The position numbers and the translations under genes are program-made. The notes under the pieces were generated by a model. The model was not told the origin of the DNA. It made no database searches and was given only the letters and a program-made list of their open reading frames with translations. Positions 7,046 to 16,900 of a DNA stretch of 64,000 nucleotides are shown here, one piece after another. The stretch comes from Kineosporia sp. NBRC 101731 (lineage in GTDB: Bacteria > Actinomycetota > Actinomycetes > Actinomycetales > Kineosporiaceae), in assembly GCF_030269305.1 (NCBI RefSeq), contig NZ_BSTC01000001.1, forward strand, positions 1,067,467 through 1,131,466, given 5' to 3'. Within the stretch, counting starts at the first letter, position 1. Each line of letters opens with the position of its first letter.

Positions 7046-9724
7046 CTACGGCTTCTCCGAGCGCAGCCGAAGTTCACGCGGCATGCGCAGGGTGAGCAGG
7101 TTGGTCACGTCCTGGGCCGACATCGGCCGGGCGATCGCACTGCCCTGCACGGCGTCGGCCCCGATCTGCCGCGCGCCCTCCAGCTGCTGGGCGGTCTGGA
7201 CCGACTCGCAGATCACCTGGAGCCCCAGGGAGTGGCACAGCCGGGCCACGGCCCGGGGCACGTCGTCGCCCTCGCCGAACTCGTTCAGCTCCGGAGCCAG
7301 CCGTCCGTCCAGCTTCACCGCGCTGATCGGCAGCCGCCGCAGCATGGTCAGCGAGGTCCCGCCACAGCCGAAGTCGCCCAGTGCCACGAAGATCCGCAGT
7401 GAGCGCAGCATGCCCAGGGTCCGCAGAGCCTGTTCCGACTCCACCAGCTCGCCCGCGCCGACCTGGAGCACCAGGGACGAGGCGGCCAGCCCCCGGATGG
7501 CCAGCTGGGCCGCCACCTCGTGGGCGAAGTCGGGGTCTTCGAGCTGGGCGGGGGAGAGGCTGACCCAGACCTGATCGATGTTGATGCCCTCGTGCCGCCA
7601 GATCACCAGGGCGGCCAGGGCCCGGTTGATGGTCTGCAGGCCGAGCGTGACCCCCAGGCCGAGGTCGTCGGCCAGCGGCACGAAGGTGGACGCGGTCACG
7701 GTGACGCCGTCCTGCCGCCGCCAGCGCGGCAGAGCCTGCGCACCGGCGATCCGGTCGTCGTCGTCCGTCCCGCGGCCGAGGGCGAGCATGGGCTGGAAGT
7801 CGACCTCGATCAGGCCCATCCGCACCGCGTGCCGCAGTTCCTGTTCCAGGCCGGCCCGCATCAGGCTCTGGGCGCGTAGGGCGGTGTCGAACATGGCCCA
7901 GCGGCCGCGGCCCCGGCCCCGGGCCGTGCGCACGGCCTCGTCGGCCGCCTGCAACAGGTCGTCGGCGGTGGTCAGGCCCGGGGTGGTGGTCAGGCCGCCG
8001 GCGGAGATCGGGCCGGGCGAGGTGATCGGGTCGGGTCCGGAGACGGCCCCACCGAGCGAGCACGTCAGGCTGAACTCGCGGGCCCCGGCGAGAACCGGCT
8101 CGTCCAGCAGACGGCTGATCACCCGGGCCACGTCGGCGCAGGTGTCGGCGTTCGGTGGGAGCAGGTCGTCGCTGAGCATCACGGCGAACTGCTGCCGGGA
8201 CACCCGGGCCACCAGAGCGTCCGGGAAGTGCCCGGCGATCCGGCCGCCCACCTGCCCGGCCAGTTCGTCGGCCGTACCCGCGCCCAGGCTGTCGGCCAGG
8301 TCGTCGAACCGGTCCACCTCGGCGAGTACCAGGCCGACGGGCCGACGGTTCTGAGGGGCGAGGGAGAGGGCGAGCGCCCCGAGCAGGCCGTCACGGTTCG
8401 GGAGGCCGGTGGCCGGGTCGAGGGACGACGATGCGGCGAGCACGGCGGCCCGGGCCCAGGCCTGGCGCTCGCCGGCCCGGGCGGCGCCGGCTGCCCGGGT
8501 GAGGCGGCGGCGGGCGGCGGTGGCGGTGATCCCGACCAGGGCGGCGACGAGTACGCCCGAGCCCAGCGCGATCTGGATGCCGACGACGGGGTGGTCCTGC
8601 GGGTCGGCCAGCAGACGCGCGATCCGGGCCGGGCCGTCGATCAGGGTGCGGCCGGTCAGGGCGCCGGTCAGGGCGATCACGCCGAGTGCGGTGACGGTCC
8701 AGCCCGCCACCGGGCCGACCAGCAGCGGGTAGGAGGCCACGGTGGTCAGGGCGATCACCAGCGACACCGGGGTCAGGGCGGGTTGGAGCACGGGCAGCGC
8801 GGCCGCGACCCCCAGCAGGGCGGTGGCGCGCAGCACCCGGGCTGCGGTGAATCCCGGCAGCAGCAGGGCCATCAGGCCGGCGAGGGGCAGGACCGAGAGA
8901 GTCAGCCAGACCGGGGGCGGCGCGGCGACGGCCCAGGCGGTGGCCGAGGCGATCAGCGACAGCACCAGGGTGAGCAGGGCTTCCGGCATCCGGCGGGGTT
9001 CGGTGGGGGATGCGGGCGACGGGACGGCCGGCTCGGGGACCGGGTTGAGAGTGGTGCGGGTGAGGACCCGGAGGTCTTCCGACGGTGCTCTCGACGGCTC
9101 CTGCGACGGCTCCTGCGACGGCGACGGCGACGGCGACTGCGACGGCGACTGCGGCGACGACTGCGGCGACGACTGCGGCGGCTGCGCCGGCTGGGGGTGG
9201 CGGATCAGCTTCGGTCCGTCGGACAGGTCGATCGCCATCGGTGTGGGCATTTCCCACTCGGCGGTGTCGCGCTCCTCCTCCTCCTCGTCGGTGCCCCGGT
9301 CCTGCGGTGTGTCCAGGGCATCCGCCGGGTTCGGCGGGTGGGCCGCCGACCTGGGCCACGGGATACCGCTTCCGGCGCGCGGGTCGGCGGGCCGGCTGAC
9401 CCCGAACGTCAGGGTGTCGAAACCGCACTCGCCGGCGCGGGAGACCTGGTCGCGCAACGGGTTGGCGACGGCCATCGGTGGGGTCAGCAGCTTGGGCTGC
9501 TCGACCGGTGCGGTGGCCGCGTCCCGCCGGGTGCGACGGTGGGCCAGCCGGGTGCGCATGCGTCCGGGCCGTCGTCTCCAGCGTCCGCCGGTGCCGGGGC
9601 GCCCGGGCCGGTCGGGCCGGTCGGGCCGGTCGGGCCGGTCGACACCGAAACCACCGGCGGGCAGTGCCGTCCGGTCGTTGCGGCCCGTGGGCTCGCCGCC
9701 GCTGTTGGCCCCGAGAAGCGTCAT
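7046..9724 (-). CDS. membrane protein with degenerate GGDEF and EAL domains
   Basis: The 892-residue protein probably senses or transmits c-di-GMP signals rather than making or breaking the nucleotide. Residues 1-240 are disordered, with DRPDRP repeats near the start and a Ser/Pro/Gln run near residues 185-215. About six membrane segments follow at roughly 250-410. A GGDEF-like domain (about 430-610) has SRQQF in place of GGDEF. An EAL-like domain (about 625-885) reads AQAL for the EAL motif, LGDFGCGG for the DDFGTG block and CESVQ for AEGIE, so metal-binding residues are missing. A GGGGGA ribosome binding site supports ATG 9724. It is convergent with the PLDc_N gene, with a 3-base gap. Confidence 0.88.
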   Translation of the reverse strand: MTLLGANSGGEPTGRNDRTALPAGGFGVDRPDRPDRPDRPGRPGTGGRWRRRPGRMRTRLAHRRTRRDAATAPVEQPKLLTPPMAVANPLRDQVSRAGECGFDTLTFGVSRPADPRAGSGIPWPRSAAHPPNPADALDTPQDRGTDEEEEERDTAEWEMPTPMAIDLSDGPKLIRHPQPAQPPQSSPQSSPQSPSQSPSPSPSQEPSQEPSRAPSEDLRVLTRTTLNPVPEPAVPSPASPTEPRRMPEALLTLVLSLIASATAWAVAAPPPVWLTLSVLPLAGLMALLLPGFTAARVLRATALLGVAAALPVLQPALTPVSLVIALTTVASYPLLVGPVAGWTVTALGVIALTGALTGRTLIDGPARIARLLADPQDHPVVGIQIALGSGVLVAALVGITATAARRRLTRAAGAARAGERQAWARAAVLAASSSLDPATGLPNRDGLLGALALSLAPQNRRPVGLVLAEVDRFDDLADSLGAGTADELAGQVGGRIAGHFPDALVARVSRQQFAVMLSDDLLPPNADTCADVARVISRLLDEPVLAGAREFSLTCSLGGAVSGPDPITSPGPISAGGLTTTPGLTTADDLLQAADEAVRTARGRGRGRWAMFDTALRAQSLMRAGLEQELRHAVRMGLIEVDFQPMLALGRGTDDDDRIAGAQALPRWRRQDGVTVTASTFVPLADDLGLGVTLGLQTINRALAALVIWRHEGINIDQVWVSLSPAQLEDPDFAHEVAAQLAIRGLAASSLVLQVGAGELVESEQALRTLGMLRSLRIFVALGDFGCGGTSLTMLRRLPISAVKLDGRLAPELNEFGEGDDVPRAVARLCHSLGLQVICESVQTAQQLEGARQIGADAVQGSAIARPMSAQDVTNLLTLRMPRELRLRSEKP
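9605..9640 (-). repeat. four 9-bp tandem units at N-terminus
   Basis: Four identical GGGCCGGTC units on the plus strand encode Asp-Arg-Pro repeats near residues 29-40 of the degenerate GGDEF/EAL protein. Confidence 0.9.
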
Positions 9725-9904
9725 GGTGTCCCCCTGCTGGCGCCGGATCTGCTCAGCGGGCCCCTACGGCACTCCTCACCCGGACGGGTGAACGCTGATG
9801 GCTCTGCTTCGGCAGGGAAGGGGAACGGCTTGAAGTCCTGAGCAATCCTGGAGCCGCCCTGGAGCCGGTGCAGGGCGGCCGATCGGGCCGACTACCCTGA
9901 TGAC

Positions 9905-10198
9905 GTGCACCAGGCCCTGATCAAGTACACCGTCATGCGGCTGGCGATCTTCGTGGTCGTCCTGATCGTGCTCGACCTCTTCATGGATCCGAGCGTGGTC
10001 TGGATCGCCCTGGGCGCCGGGATCTCGCTGGCGCTGTCGTACCTGCTGCTGAGCCGGCCGCGGGAACAGCTCACCGAGGCCATCGTCGAGCGCACCGAGA
10101 AGCGGCTGAACGCCAAGCACGAGGGCCTGGCCCGCTCCGACGCCGAGATCGAGGACGAGGCGGACGAGGCGGCCCGGGCCCGCGGCGAACAGTCTTAA
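9905..10198 (+). CDS. DUF4229 family membrane protein
   Basis: This is a 97-residue protein of the DUF4229 type, often found beside menA in actinobacteria. Two hydrophobic helices lie at about residues 12-27 and 31-49, the second ending LLLSRPREQL, a characteristic phrase of the family. A charged, Glu-rich tail follows. The role is unknown; the repeated link to menA suggests membrane or quinone physiology, which is inference. The start is GTG. Its TAA stop and the menA TAA stop share a TTAA palindrome, a 4-base tail-to-tail overlap. Confidence 0.85.
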   Translation: MHQALIKYTVMRLAIFVVVLIVLDLFMDPSVVWIALGAGISLALSYLLLSRPREQLTEAIVERTEKRLNAKHEGLARSDAEIEDEADEAARARGEQS

Positions 10199-11076
10199 AA
10201 ACCCAGCCCGACAGCGATCAGTAGCGCCCAGACCAGACCGAGCCGGCCCGTGTCCTTCAGCGCCGGGATCAGGCCACGGCCCGTCTCGCCGGTCGTCACG
10301 CAGGTCACCGGGCCCCGGGCCAGCGGCAGTGCGAGCAGCGCGATCGTGGTCCACGGGTGCCAGGGGGCGATCACCACGGTGAGTACGAACGGCGTCGCGA
10401 CCAGGAACACGTAGAACACCCGGGTGCTGGCGTCACCGAGCCGTACCGCCAGGGTGTTCTTCCCCGTCACCGAGTCGGTCGGGATGTCGCGCAGGTTGTT
10501 CGCCACCAGCACCGCGCAGGCCAGCGAGCCCATGCCGGCGGCCGCCGCGACACCGGAGGCCGAGAGGGTGGCGACCTGGGTGTACATCGTGCCGAGAACC
10601 GCCACCAGGCCGAAGAACACGAAGACCGCGACCTCGCCCAGCCCGGAGTAGCCGTAGGGGTGCTTGCCGCCGGTGTAGTACCAGGCCGCGAGCACGCAGA
10701 TCACGCCGATCGCGAGCATCCAGTACTGCCCGGCCAGCACCACGAGCAGCAGCCCGGCCACCCCCGCGAGGCCGAAGCAGGCGAACGCGGCCGTCTTGAC
10801 CTGCCCGGGGGCGGCGGCCCGTGACCCGGTCAGCCGGAACGGCCCGACCCGGTTGTCGTCGGTGCCGCGGATACCGTCGGAGTAGTCGTTGGCGTAGTTC
10901 ACGCCGACCTGCAGGGCCAGCGAGACGATCAGCGCCAGCAGGGCCTCGAACAGTTCCAGCGCGCCCCAGCCGATGTCCTGGCCGATCGCCGCACCGGTAC
11001 CGATGAGCACGGGGGCCACCGCGAGCGGGAGGGTGCGCAACCGCGCGCCCTCGACCCATTGGGCAGTGGTGGCCAT
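10195..11076 (-). CDS. menA: 1,4-dihydroxy-2-naphthoate polyprenyltransferase
   Basis: MenA attaches the polyprenyl chain to 1,4-dihydroxy-2-naphthoate in the membrane, giving demethylmenaquinone. The 293-residue UbiA-family protein has about eight membrane segments. Both Mg-diphosphate motifs are present: NYANDYSDGIRGTD near residue 60 and NNLRDIPTDSVTGKNTLAVRLG near residue 185. I chose ATG 11076; the frame is open far upstream but that part is a shadow of menE. It starts 2 bases after the menE stop, so menE-menA form one unit. The prenyl donor is probably made by the synthase encoded after nuoN. Confidence 0.96.
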   Translation of the reverse strand: MATTAQWVEGARLRTLPLAVAPVLIGTGAAIGQDIGWGALELFEALLALIVSLALQVGVNYANDYSDGIRGTDDNRVGPFRLTGSRAAAPGQVKTAAFACFGLAGVAGLLLVVLAGQYWMLAIGVICVLAAWYYTGGKHPYGYSGLGEVAVFVFFGLVAVLGTMYTQVATLSASGVAAAAGMGSLACAVLVANNLRDIPTDSVTGKNTLAVRLGDASTRVFYVFLVATPFVLTVVIAPWHPWTTIALLALPLARGPVTCVTTGETGRGLIPALKDTGRLGLVWALLIAVGLGF

Positions 11077-11078
11077 GC

Positions 11079-12317
11079 TCAGTTTCCTTCCGGAGACCCG
11101 GGCACGGGGGTGCCCGAGAGGATCGTCGTGATCGCCGCGCGGTCGGGCTTGCCCGGCCCGCGCAGGGGGAGGTGCTCCAGCACCGTCAGCTGCCGGGGCG
11201 CCGACCGGGCGGACAGCTCGTGGGTGACCCGTGCCCGGACCTCGGCAAGGGTAGGGGCTTGCGCGCCCGGCGTGAGCACGAGCGCCGCGCCCACCCGCTG
11301 TCCCCACTCCGGATCGGGCACCCCGACCACCACCGCCTCGGCCACCCCGGGAAGGCGTTGCAGCACGTCCTCCACCGGGCCGGGGGCGATGTTGACCCCG
11401 CCGCTGATGATCATCGCGTCCAGGCGGCCGTGGACCCGCAGCCGGCCGTCGGCCCAGGAACCGTGGTCGGCGGTGACGAACACACCGTCCCGGAAGGGCG
11501 CGCCCAGATAGCCGCGGGCCAGGGTCGGGCCGCTGATCCGGATCCGGCCGGTGCCCTCGTCCAGGGCGATCCCCACCCCGTCCAGCGGCACCCCGTCGTA
11601 GACGCAGCCGCCCGCGGTCTCGCTCATGCCGTAGGTGGTGACCAGCCGGGCCCCCGCCTGCGCGGCCCGCGCCAGCAGGGTCTCGCCGACGGCCGAACCA
11701 CCGACCAGGACCGCGTCGTAACGGCACAGGGCCCGCGTGGCGGCCGGGTCGTCGAGGATGCGGGTGATCTGGGTCGGCACCAGCGAGGTGTAGAGCCGAC
11801 GGCCCCTCAGCCGGGCGGTGGCCCCGGCGAACCCCTCCGGCGTGAAGCCGCCGCCGAGGTCCATCACGCCCGGCGTGGTGCCCGCGACCAGCGAGCGCAC
11901 CAGCACCTGGAGGCCGGCGACGTGCTGGGCGGGCAGGGCCAGCAGCCACTGCCCACCGCCGCCGAGCCGGTCGTGGGTGGCCGAGGCGGAGGCGAACAGG
12001 GCGGACGCGGAGAGCAACACCCGCTTGGGGACGCCGGTGGAACCGGAGGTGCGCACGGAGACGGCCGTCGGGTCGGCCGGATCGTCGTCGGGGCCCAGTA
12101 GCGGTACCGGTTCCTCGACGAGATCCAGGACGCCGGGAGGTGCCGGATCGGGACGTTGCGTGGGTTCGAGGTGACTTTGTGGAACTTTGTCGCTGAGGGC
12201 GAGGGCGGGTCCACTGCCCGAAAGCGCCTCCCGAAGGGCCGGTAGGACCCCCAGAATTCGGTCGTCCGCGCAGGTCAGCCGGGTTTCGAGGGTACGTGCG
12301 GAGGGCCCGGGAGTCAC
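11079..12317 (-). CDS. menE: o-succinylbenzoate--CoA ligase
   Basis: MenE is an AMP-forming ligase that activates o-succinylbenzoate with CoA before ring closure by MenB. The 412-residue protein carries the adenylate-forming family motifs. These are the P-loop RTSGSTGVPKRV near residues 88-99, YGMSETAGG near 228, the hinge segment GRLDAMIISGGVNIAPGPVE, and the C-terminal lysine in GPGKPDRAA. It is shorter than acyl-CoA synthetases, as is usual for actinobacterial MenE. The start is GTG. The first 85 residues are weakly conserved, so a later start is possible. Confidence 0.93.
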   Translation of the reverse strand: MTPGPSARTLETRLTCADDRILGVLPALREALSGSGPALALSDKVPQSHLEPTQRPDPAPPGVLDLVEEPVPLLGPDDDPADPTAVSVRTSGSTGVPKRVLLSASALFASASATHDRLGGGGQWLLALPAQHVAGLQVLVRSLVAGTTPGVMDLGGGFTPEGFAGATARLRGRRLYTSLVPTQITRILDDPAATRALCRYDAVLVGGSAVGETLLARAAQAGARLVTTYGMSETAGGCVYDGVPLDGVGIALDEGTGRIRISGPTLARGYLGAPFRDGVFVTADHGSWADGRLRVHGRLDAMIISGGVNIAPGPVEDVLQRLPGVAEAVVVGVPDPEWGQRVGAALVLTPGAQAPTLAEVRARVTHELSARSAPRQLTVLEHLPLRGPGKPDRAAITTILSGTPVPGSPEGN

Positions 12318-12395
12318 CGTCCCAGCGTAAGCGGTGACCGGTTCGGTCAGCGCGGCAGGTTCCCCAGACGGTCAGTAAGTGGCAGGCTGCTGCTC

Positions 12396-13721
12396 GTGCA
12401 TTCCGTGGAACAGGCGTTGGCAGCTATCAGCCGCGCCGAACCCGAGGTGGCCGAGGACGCTCGGGCGGCTTGGGAATCGCTGACCGGGGGTGACGGCCCC
12501 GAATCGGTGACGCAGTGGCGGCTCCAGCAGTTCTGCTGGGACGAGCTGAACCGGGCCTGGATGTCGGACGGTCAGGGCCGGTGGCGGGTTGCCACGGCGC
12601 TCTCCGCCCTGCTCGACGGCCTGGGCATGCAGCGCTACGCCGGTATCGCGCGCAGCGACACCACGCGTCAGATTCTCTTCACCGGTGATCAGGCCCCCGA
12701 CCGGGGCCGCACCGTGGTGCGCCGGGCCATGCAGCGCTCGGGCATCGAGCCGCCCGACACCGAGCTGCTCACCTGGGGCGCGATCATGGGCACGGCCGAG
12801 GCACAGGCCCGCGAGGCGGTGGCCGACCGGCTGGAACTGGCGGTCGCGGTCGGCGACCTGCAGCCCGGCACCCGGGGCTGGCGTGATCTGCAGGCCGAGA
12901 TCACCCTCAACGTTCTGCTCTCGCCGCGGATGGACCTCTCCGGTGAGGCCCTGTACGACCAGATCCTCGACGAGCGTCTCGACGACTGGATCCGGGGCCC
13001 GCGCTCGACCACCCGCGGTGGTCTGCTCGCCCCGCTGGAGACCAGCCTGCGCGAGAACGTCGACCCGGGCATGGCCGCGCCCGCCCGGGCCCTGCTGCGC
13101 CCCCTCGACTGGCTGCTCACCGAGATCGGCGACGGCCTGGCCCTGACCGCGGCCGGCTACCTGCCGCCGCGCACGGTCTCCCGCGCCCTCGACGAACTGG
13201 GCTGGCGCGACGAGCTGATCGGCCCCGCCAACCGCGAGGTCGACGCCTACCCGGTGCTGGTGCTCCGTGAGACCGCCCAGCGTCTGGGCCTGTGCCGGCG
13301 CCGCGCCTCCCGTCTCACCCTGACCCCGAGCGGCCGGGCCGCGCTCGCCGACGGCCGCACGCTGTGGCAGGCCGTGGCCGCCGGTCTGGTCGGCCCCGAG
13401 CACTCCGCCCTGGCCGTGGCCTGGGAGGTCGTGCTGGCCGTGCTCGCCCCGGGCGACGTGGTCGGTGAGGAAGACGTGCGCACCCTGGTGCAGGCCGTCA
13501 TCACCGAGTCGGGCTGGCGGGTGGCCGGGCGCCGCACGCCGAGCGAGTCCGACACCAGCGCGCTGTTCTTCGCGGTGCTGCGGGAGCTGCGCTGGATGGA
13601 ACTCGTCGAGGAGTCCGGCGCGCTGCTGGACCGGCAGCTGCGGGCACGGGCGGGTGCGGCCGACCTGTTCCGGGCCGCGCTGCGACACCGGGTGCTGCAC
13701 CGCGACATCGTCCCCTTCTAG
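12396..13721 (+). CDS. unrecognised 441-aa helical protein
   Basis: I do not recognise this protein firmly. It is mostly helical with no membrane segment, signal peptide or catalytic motif I can name. The section at about residues 245-320 (LTAAGYLPPRTVSRALDELG, then ALRETAQ-type and LTLTPSGRAALADG phrases) resembles a helical module sometimes fused to pRiA4b ORF-3-like proteins in actinobacteria and looks like a winged-helix arrangement. That similarity is from memory and weak. The GTG start at 12396 leaves 78 bases to the divergent menE start. Coding bias matches its neighbours. It ends 20 bases before a large inverted repeat. Confidence 0.7.
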   Translation: MHSVEQALAAISRAEPEVAEDARAAWESLTGGDGPESVTQWRLQQFCWDELNRAWMSDGQGRWRVATALSALLDGLGMQRYAGIARSDTTRQILFTGDQAPDRGRTVVRRAMQRSGIEPPDTELLTWGAIMGTAEAQAREAVADRLELAVAVGDLQPGTRGWRDLQAEITLNVLLSPRMDLSGEALYDQILDERLDDWIRGPRSTTRGGLLAPLETSLRENVDPGMAAPARALLRPLDWLLTEIGDGLALTAAGYLPPRTVSRALDELGWRDELIGPANREVDAYPVLVLRETAQRLGLCRRRASRLTLTPSGRAALADGRTLWQAVAAGLVGPEHSALAVAWEVVLAVLAPGDVVGEEDVRTLVQAVITESGWRVAGRRTPSESDTSALFFAVLRELRWMELVEESGALLDRQLRARAGAADLFRAALRHRVLHRDIVPF

Positions 13722-13740
13722 TGCGGCGACCACGAAGGCT

Positions 13741-13842
13741 GGCCACCTCCTCGTTCGTGATCAGGTAAACCTTCCCCGGGGAGGTGGGGGCACCTTCCGG
13801 CCGAAGGCTGGGGGATTGCCTGATCACGGTGAGTTGGTGGCC
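13741..13842. repeat. large imperfect inverted repeat
   Basis: Outer arms GGCCACC/GGTGGCC and inner arms CGTGATCAGG/CCTGATCACG are perfectly complementary and nest around a 53-base centre rich in CCTTCC and GGAGG. It lies in the gap between two convergent genes, so it may act as a bidirectional terminator. The GATC-containing arms resemble those of the 25935-25974 repeat. Confidence 0.65.
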
Positions 13843-13851
13843 ACCGCACCT

Positions 13852-13993
13852 GGGCGTGTGGGGGAAGTCCATGCCTCCTGCGGGGCACCCGGTGAGCCGT
13901 CATGACACGTCCGGCGTGGCCCCGGGGAGAACCACCACGAGCCGGCTCACCGGGCACCTCCGCAGCTCACGGCGTGATCCGCGGGACAGACCC
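13852..13993. mobile_element. MITE-like palindromic element, copy 1
   Basis: This 142-base element is closely related to the one at 63115-63279. The last 40 bases of the two are almost identical, and the first 47-base blocks align without gaps. Ends are GGGCGTGT on the left and GGGTCTGTCC (reverse strand) on the right, which resemble IS5-type termini. Internal arms around CTGCGGGGCACCCGG and CCGGGCACCTCCGCAG form a long hairpin. There is no coding capacity. The right edge abuts TA, and the TAG stop of the giant reverse-strand gene sits exactly at that edge. Confidence 0.7.
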
Positions 13994-16900
13994 TAGAATT
14001 TACTCAAGAACTCAGGAAGCTGTTCCGGCGGAAGCGGTCTGGCGAACCAGTAGCCCTGGCCGGTCTCACAGCCGATGTCGCGCAGCAGATCGGCCTGGGC
14101 CTCGCTCTCGATGCCCTCGGCGGTGGTCTGCAGCGAGAGGATCCGGGCCAGGTCGACCACGGTGCGCACGATCGCCAGGTCTTCGCCGACGGTCTCGATG
14201 TTGTCGATGAACGACTTGTCGATCTTCAGCTTGTCTACCGGGAAGCGTCGCAGGTAGGACAGCGACGAGTAGCCGGTGCCGAAGTCGTCGATCCCGACCT
14301 GCACCCCCAGCCGCCGCAGCTCGGACAGCTGCGCGGTGATGCCCTCCGGATCTTCCATCATCACCGTCTCGGTCAGTTCGAGCGTGAGGGCGGAGGCGGG
14401 CAGCCCGGTCTCGGCCAGCGTGCTGATCACGTGCTCGGGCAGCCCTCCGTCGGAGAGCTGACGGGCCGAGACGTTGATGTTGAGCCCCAGGTCGACGTGG
14501 GCGTGACGCCGCCAGGCGGCCACCTGACGGCAGCTGAGGGCCAGCACCCACCGGCCCATCTCGATCACCGAGCCGGTCTCCTCGGCGATCGGCACGAACA
14601 CGGCCGGCGAGATCATCCCGCGCTCGGGATGACGCCAGCGGATCAGCGTCTCCACCCCGAGCGGACGACGTGCGGCCAGGTCCATCAGCGGCTGGTAGAC
14701 CAGCTCGAACTGGCCCTCCGACAGGGCGCGGCGCAGGTCGCCCGCCAGCTCCAGCCGGTCGCGGGCGTCGGCCTGCATCTGCGGTTCGAACACCACCGCC
14801 CGCCGTGAGCCGGTCTTCTTCGCCCGGTACATCGCCAGGTCGGCTTGCCGGAGCAGCTCACCGGTCCCGGGCTGGGCCGGGTCGCCGTGGGCCACACCGA
14901 GACTGGCGGAGACGAAGAGGTCCCGCCCGGACAGTCGCACCGGCTGGGCCAGCGCCGCGGTGATCCGCTCGGCCGCCCGCAGGGCCGCACCCGGGCCGCG
15001 GGTGCCCTCCATCAGCACCGCGAACTCGTCACCGCCCAGCCGGGCCACGGTGTCGCTCTCCCGGATGCACTCACCCAGCCGCCGGGCCACCTCGGCCAGC
15101 AGCTCGTCGCCGGCGCTGTGCCCGAGGGTGTCGTTCACCGCCTTGAACCGGTCCAGGTCGATGAACAGCACGCTCACCTCGGAGATCTGGGCGTCGTGCC
15201 CGCCGTCGGCCGACAGGGCCTGCTGCAGCCGGTCCAGGAACAGCGAACGGTTGGCCAGACCGGTCAGCGAGTCGTACGACGCCTCGCGGATCGCCTCCAG
15301 CGTGCTGGCATCGTTCAGGGCCAGGCTGACCTGCTCGGCGAACGCTCCGAGCAGGTCCTGACGCCAGTCCTCGGGACCGAGCCGGTCGGCCGCGCTGGTC
15401 ACCAGACTGCCGATGATGCGGCCGCTGACGTGCACCGGGGCCGCGATCAGGGTGACGCTCTCCAACGCGCCGTCCAGCTCCGTGACCAGCTCGTTCGCCG
15501 CAATCGCGGCCTCGGCCATCCGCAGCACCGCCTCGTCGGTGTCGGTGCCGGACCGGTGCCCGCTCACCGAGGGGATGTTCGGCCGCCCGTCGCCCTCCGG
15601 GTCGCGCAGCACCAGGGCCACGAAGGCGCCCTCGAGCATGCCCGAAGCGCCCTCGGTGACGGAGTCCATCACCATCTGCAGCGGCACCCGGTGGGCAATG
15701 TCCCGCTGGATCGCCAGCAGGGTCTCCAGCAGGCGCTCGCGCTGTCGCACGGTCTCCAGCAGCCGTTCGCGCTGCTGCCCCTCGAGCTCGGTGTGCCGCC
15801 GGGCCAGGGCGTTCTCGAACGACACGGCCAGCTGACCGGCGATCAGCCGGACCGCGTCCAGCCGGGACGGCGAGAAGGCGTTGCTGTGCAGGTGGTTCTC
15901 CAGCACGAGCACCAGGCGGTTCTGCCCGCCGGAGCCGATCGGGACCACCATCAGTGCGCAGCAGCGCAGGTTGACCAGGTGCTCGTCGGCGCTGAAGCGG
16001 TCGTCGCGGGTGGCGTCGGCGACCAGCAGGGGTTCGCCCGTGCGCTCGGCGTACCGGAAGGCCGACACCGGAAAACCCTGGTCCGGCCCGGTCCGGCGGC
16101 CCGGCACGGTCCAGTCCCCGTCGGCGTCACGGATCAGGATCGTCACGTCGGTGGCCCCGGTCATCGCGGTGAGCACCTCGACCACCCGGGCGTGCAGCTG
16201 ATCGAACCCGGTCTCCCGGGCGACCGCCTGGGACGCCGACAGGACCGCGAGAAGGTCGACGGGGTCGCCGGTCTCGGGTACGACGACGGCGTCCACGGCG
16301 GACGGGTCGCGTTCGGGCAGGGCGGTGCGCAGATGGGGGTGGCGCCGGTGCAGCTGTTCCACCTTCGCGCTCGCCCCCCAGACCGCGTACGAGTCCCGGG
16401 CCAGGGTGAACATCGCCCGGGCGCCGTACGCGTGGCCGTGCGCCTCTCGGAACATCCCGGCGCGCTCCAGCACGGTGGCGCGGTGCCAGCCGCGGTTGGC
16501 CGGGGCGTGCAGGATCGCGTCGTCGAAATGCTTCATCGCGGCCGGCAGGTCGTCGTCGGCCCAGGCCACCTCGGCGTCGATCCAGGAGACCAGGTGGCCG
16601 AAGGTGGCGGGCAGGTCGGCGGCGCGAGCGGCCAGCCAGTCCCGGCCGGCCGCGAGCCGGTCGCGGGAACCGGGCCGGCGGGCCAGCGACAGGGTGTTCA
16701 GCAGGTGGGCCTGGGCCGCGGCGTAGGTGCTCTCCAGGAACACGAACGTCTCCATGACCCGGTCGATCTCGGACCGCAGGGTGGCGTCGTCACCCATCAC
16801 CGCGGCCCCGGTCGCCCGCAGCAGGTGCCGGTTCACCCGGGCGGCGGGCGTGGCCGGTTCCGGTGCCCGCACGACCTCTTGTCCCTGCAGCTCCTGCGCC

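Noticed and set aside
8228-9841. Long plus-strand frame opposite the degenerate GGDEF/EAL gene
   Set aside because: It has Gly/Arg/Gln-rich content with no family motifs and mirrors the codon pattern of the reverse gene, so it is a shadow frame.
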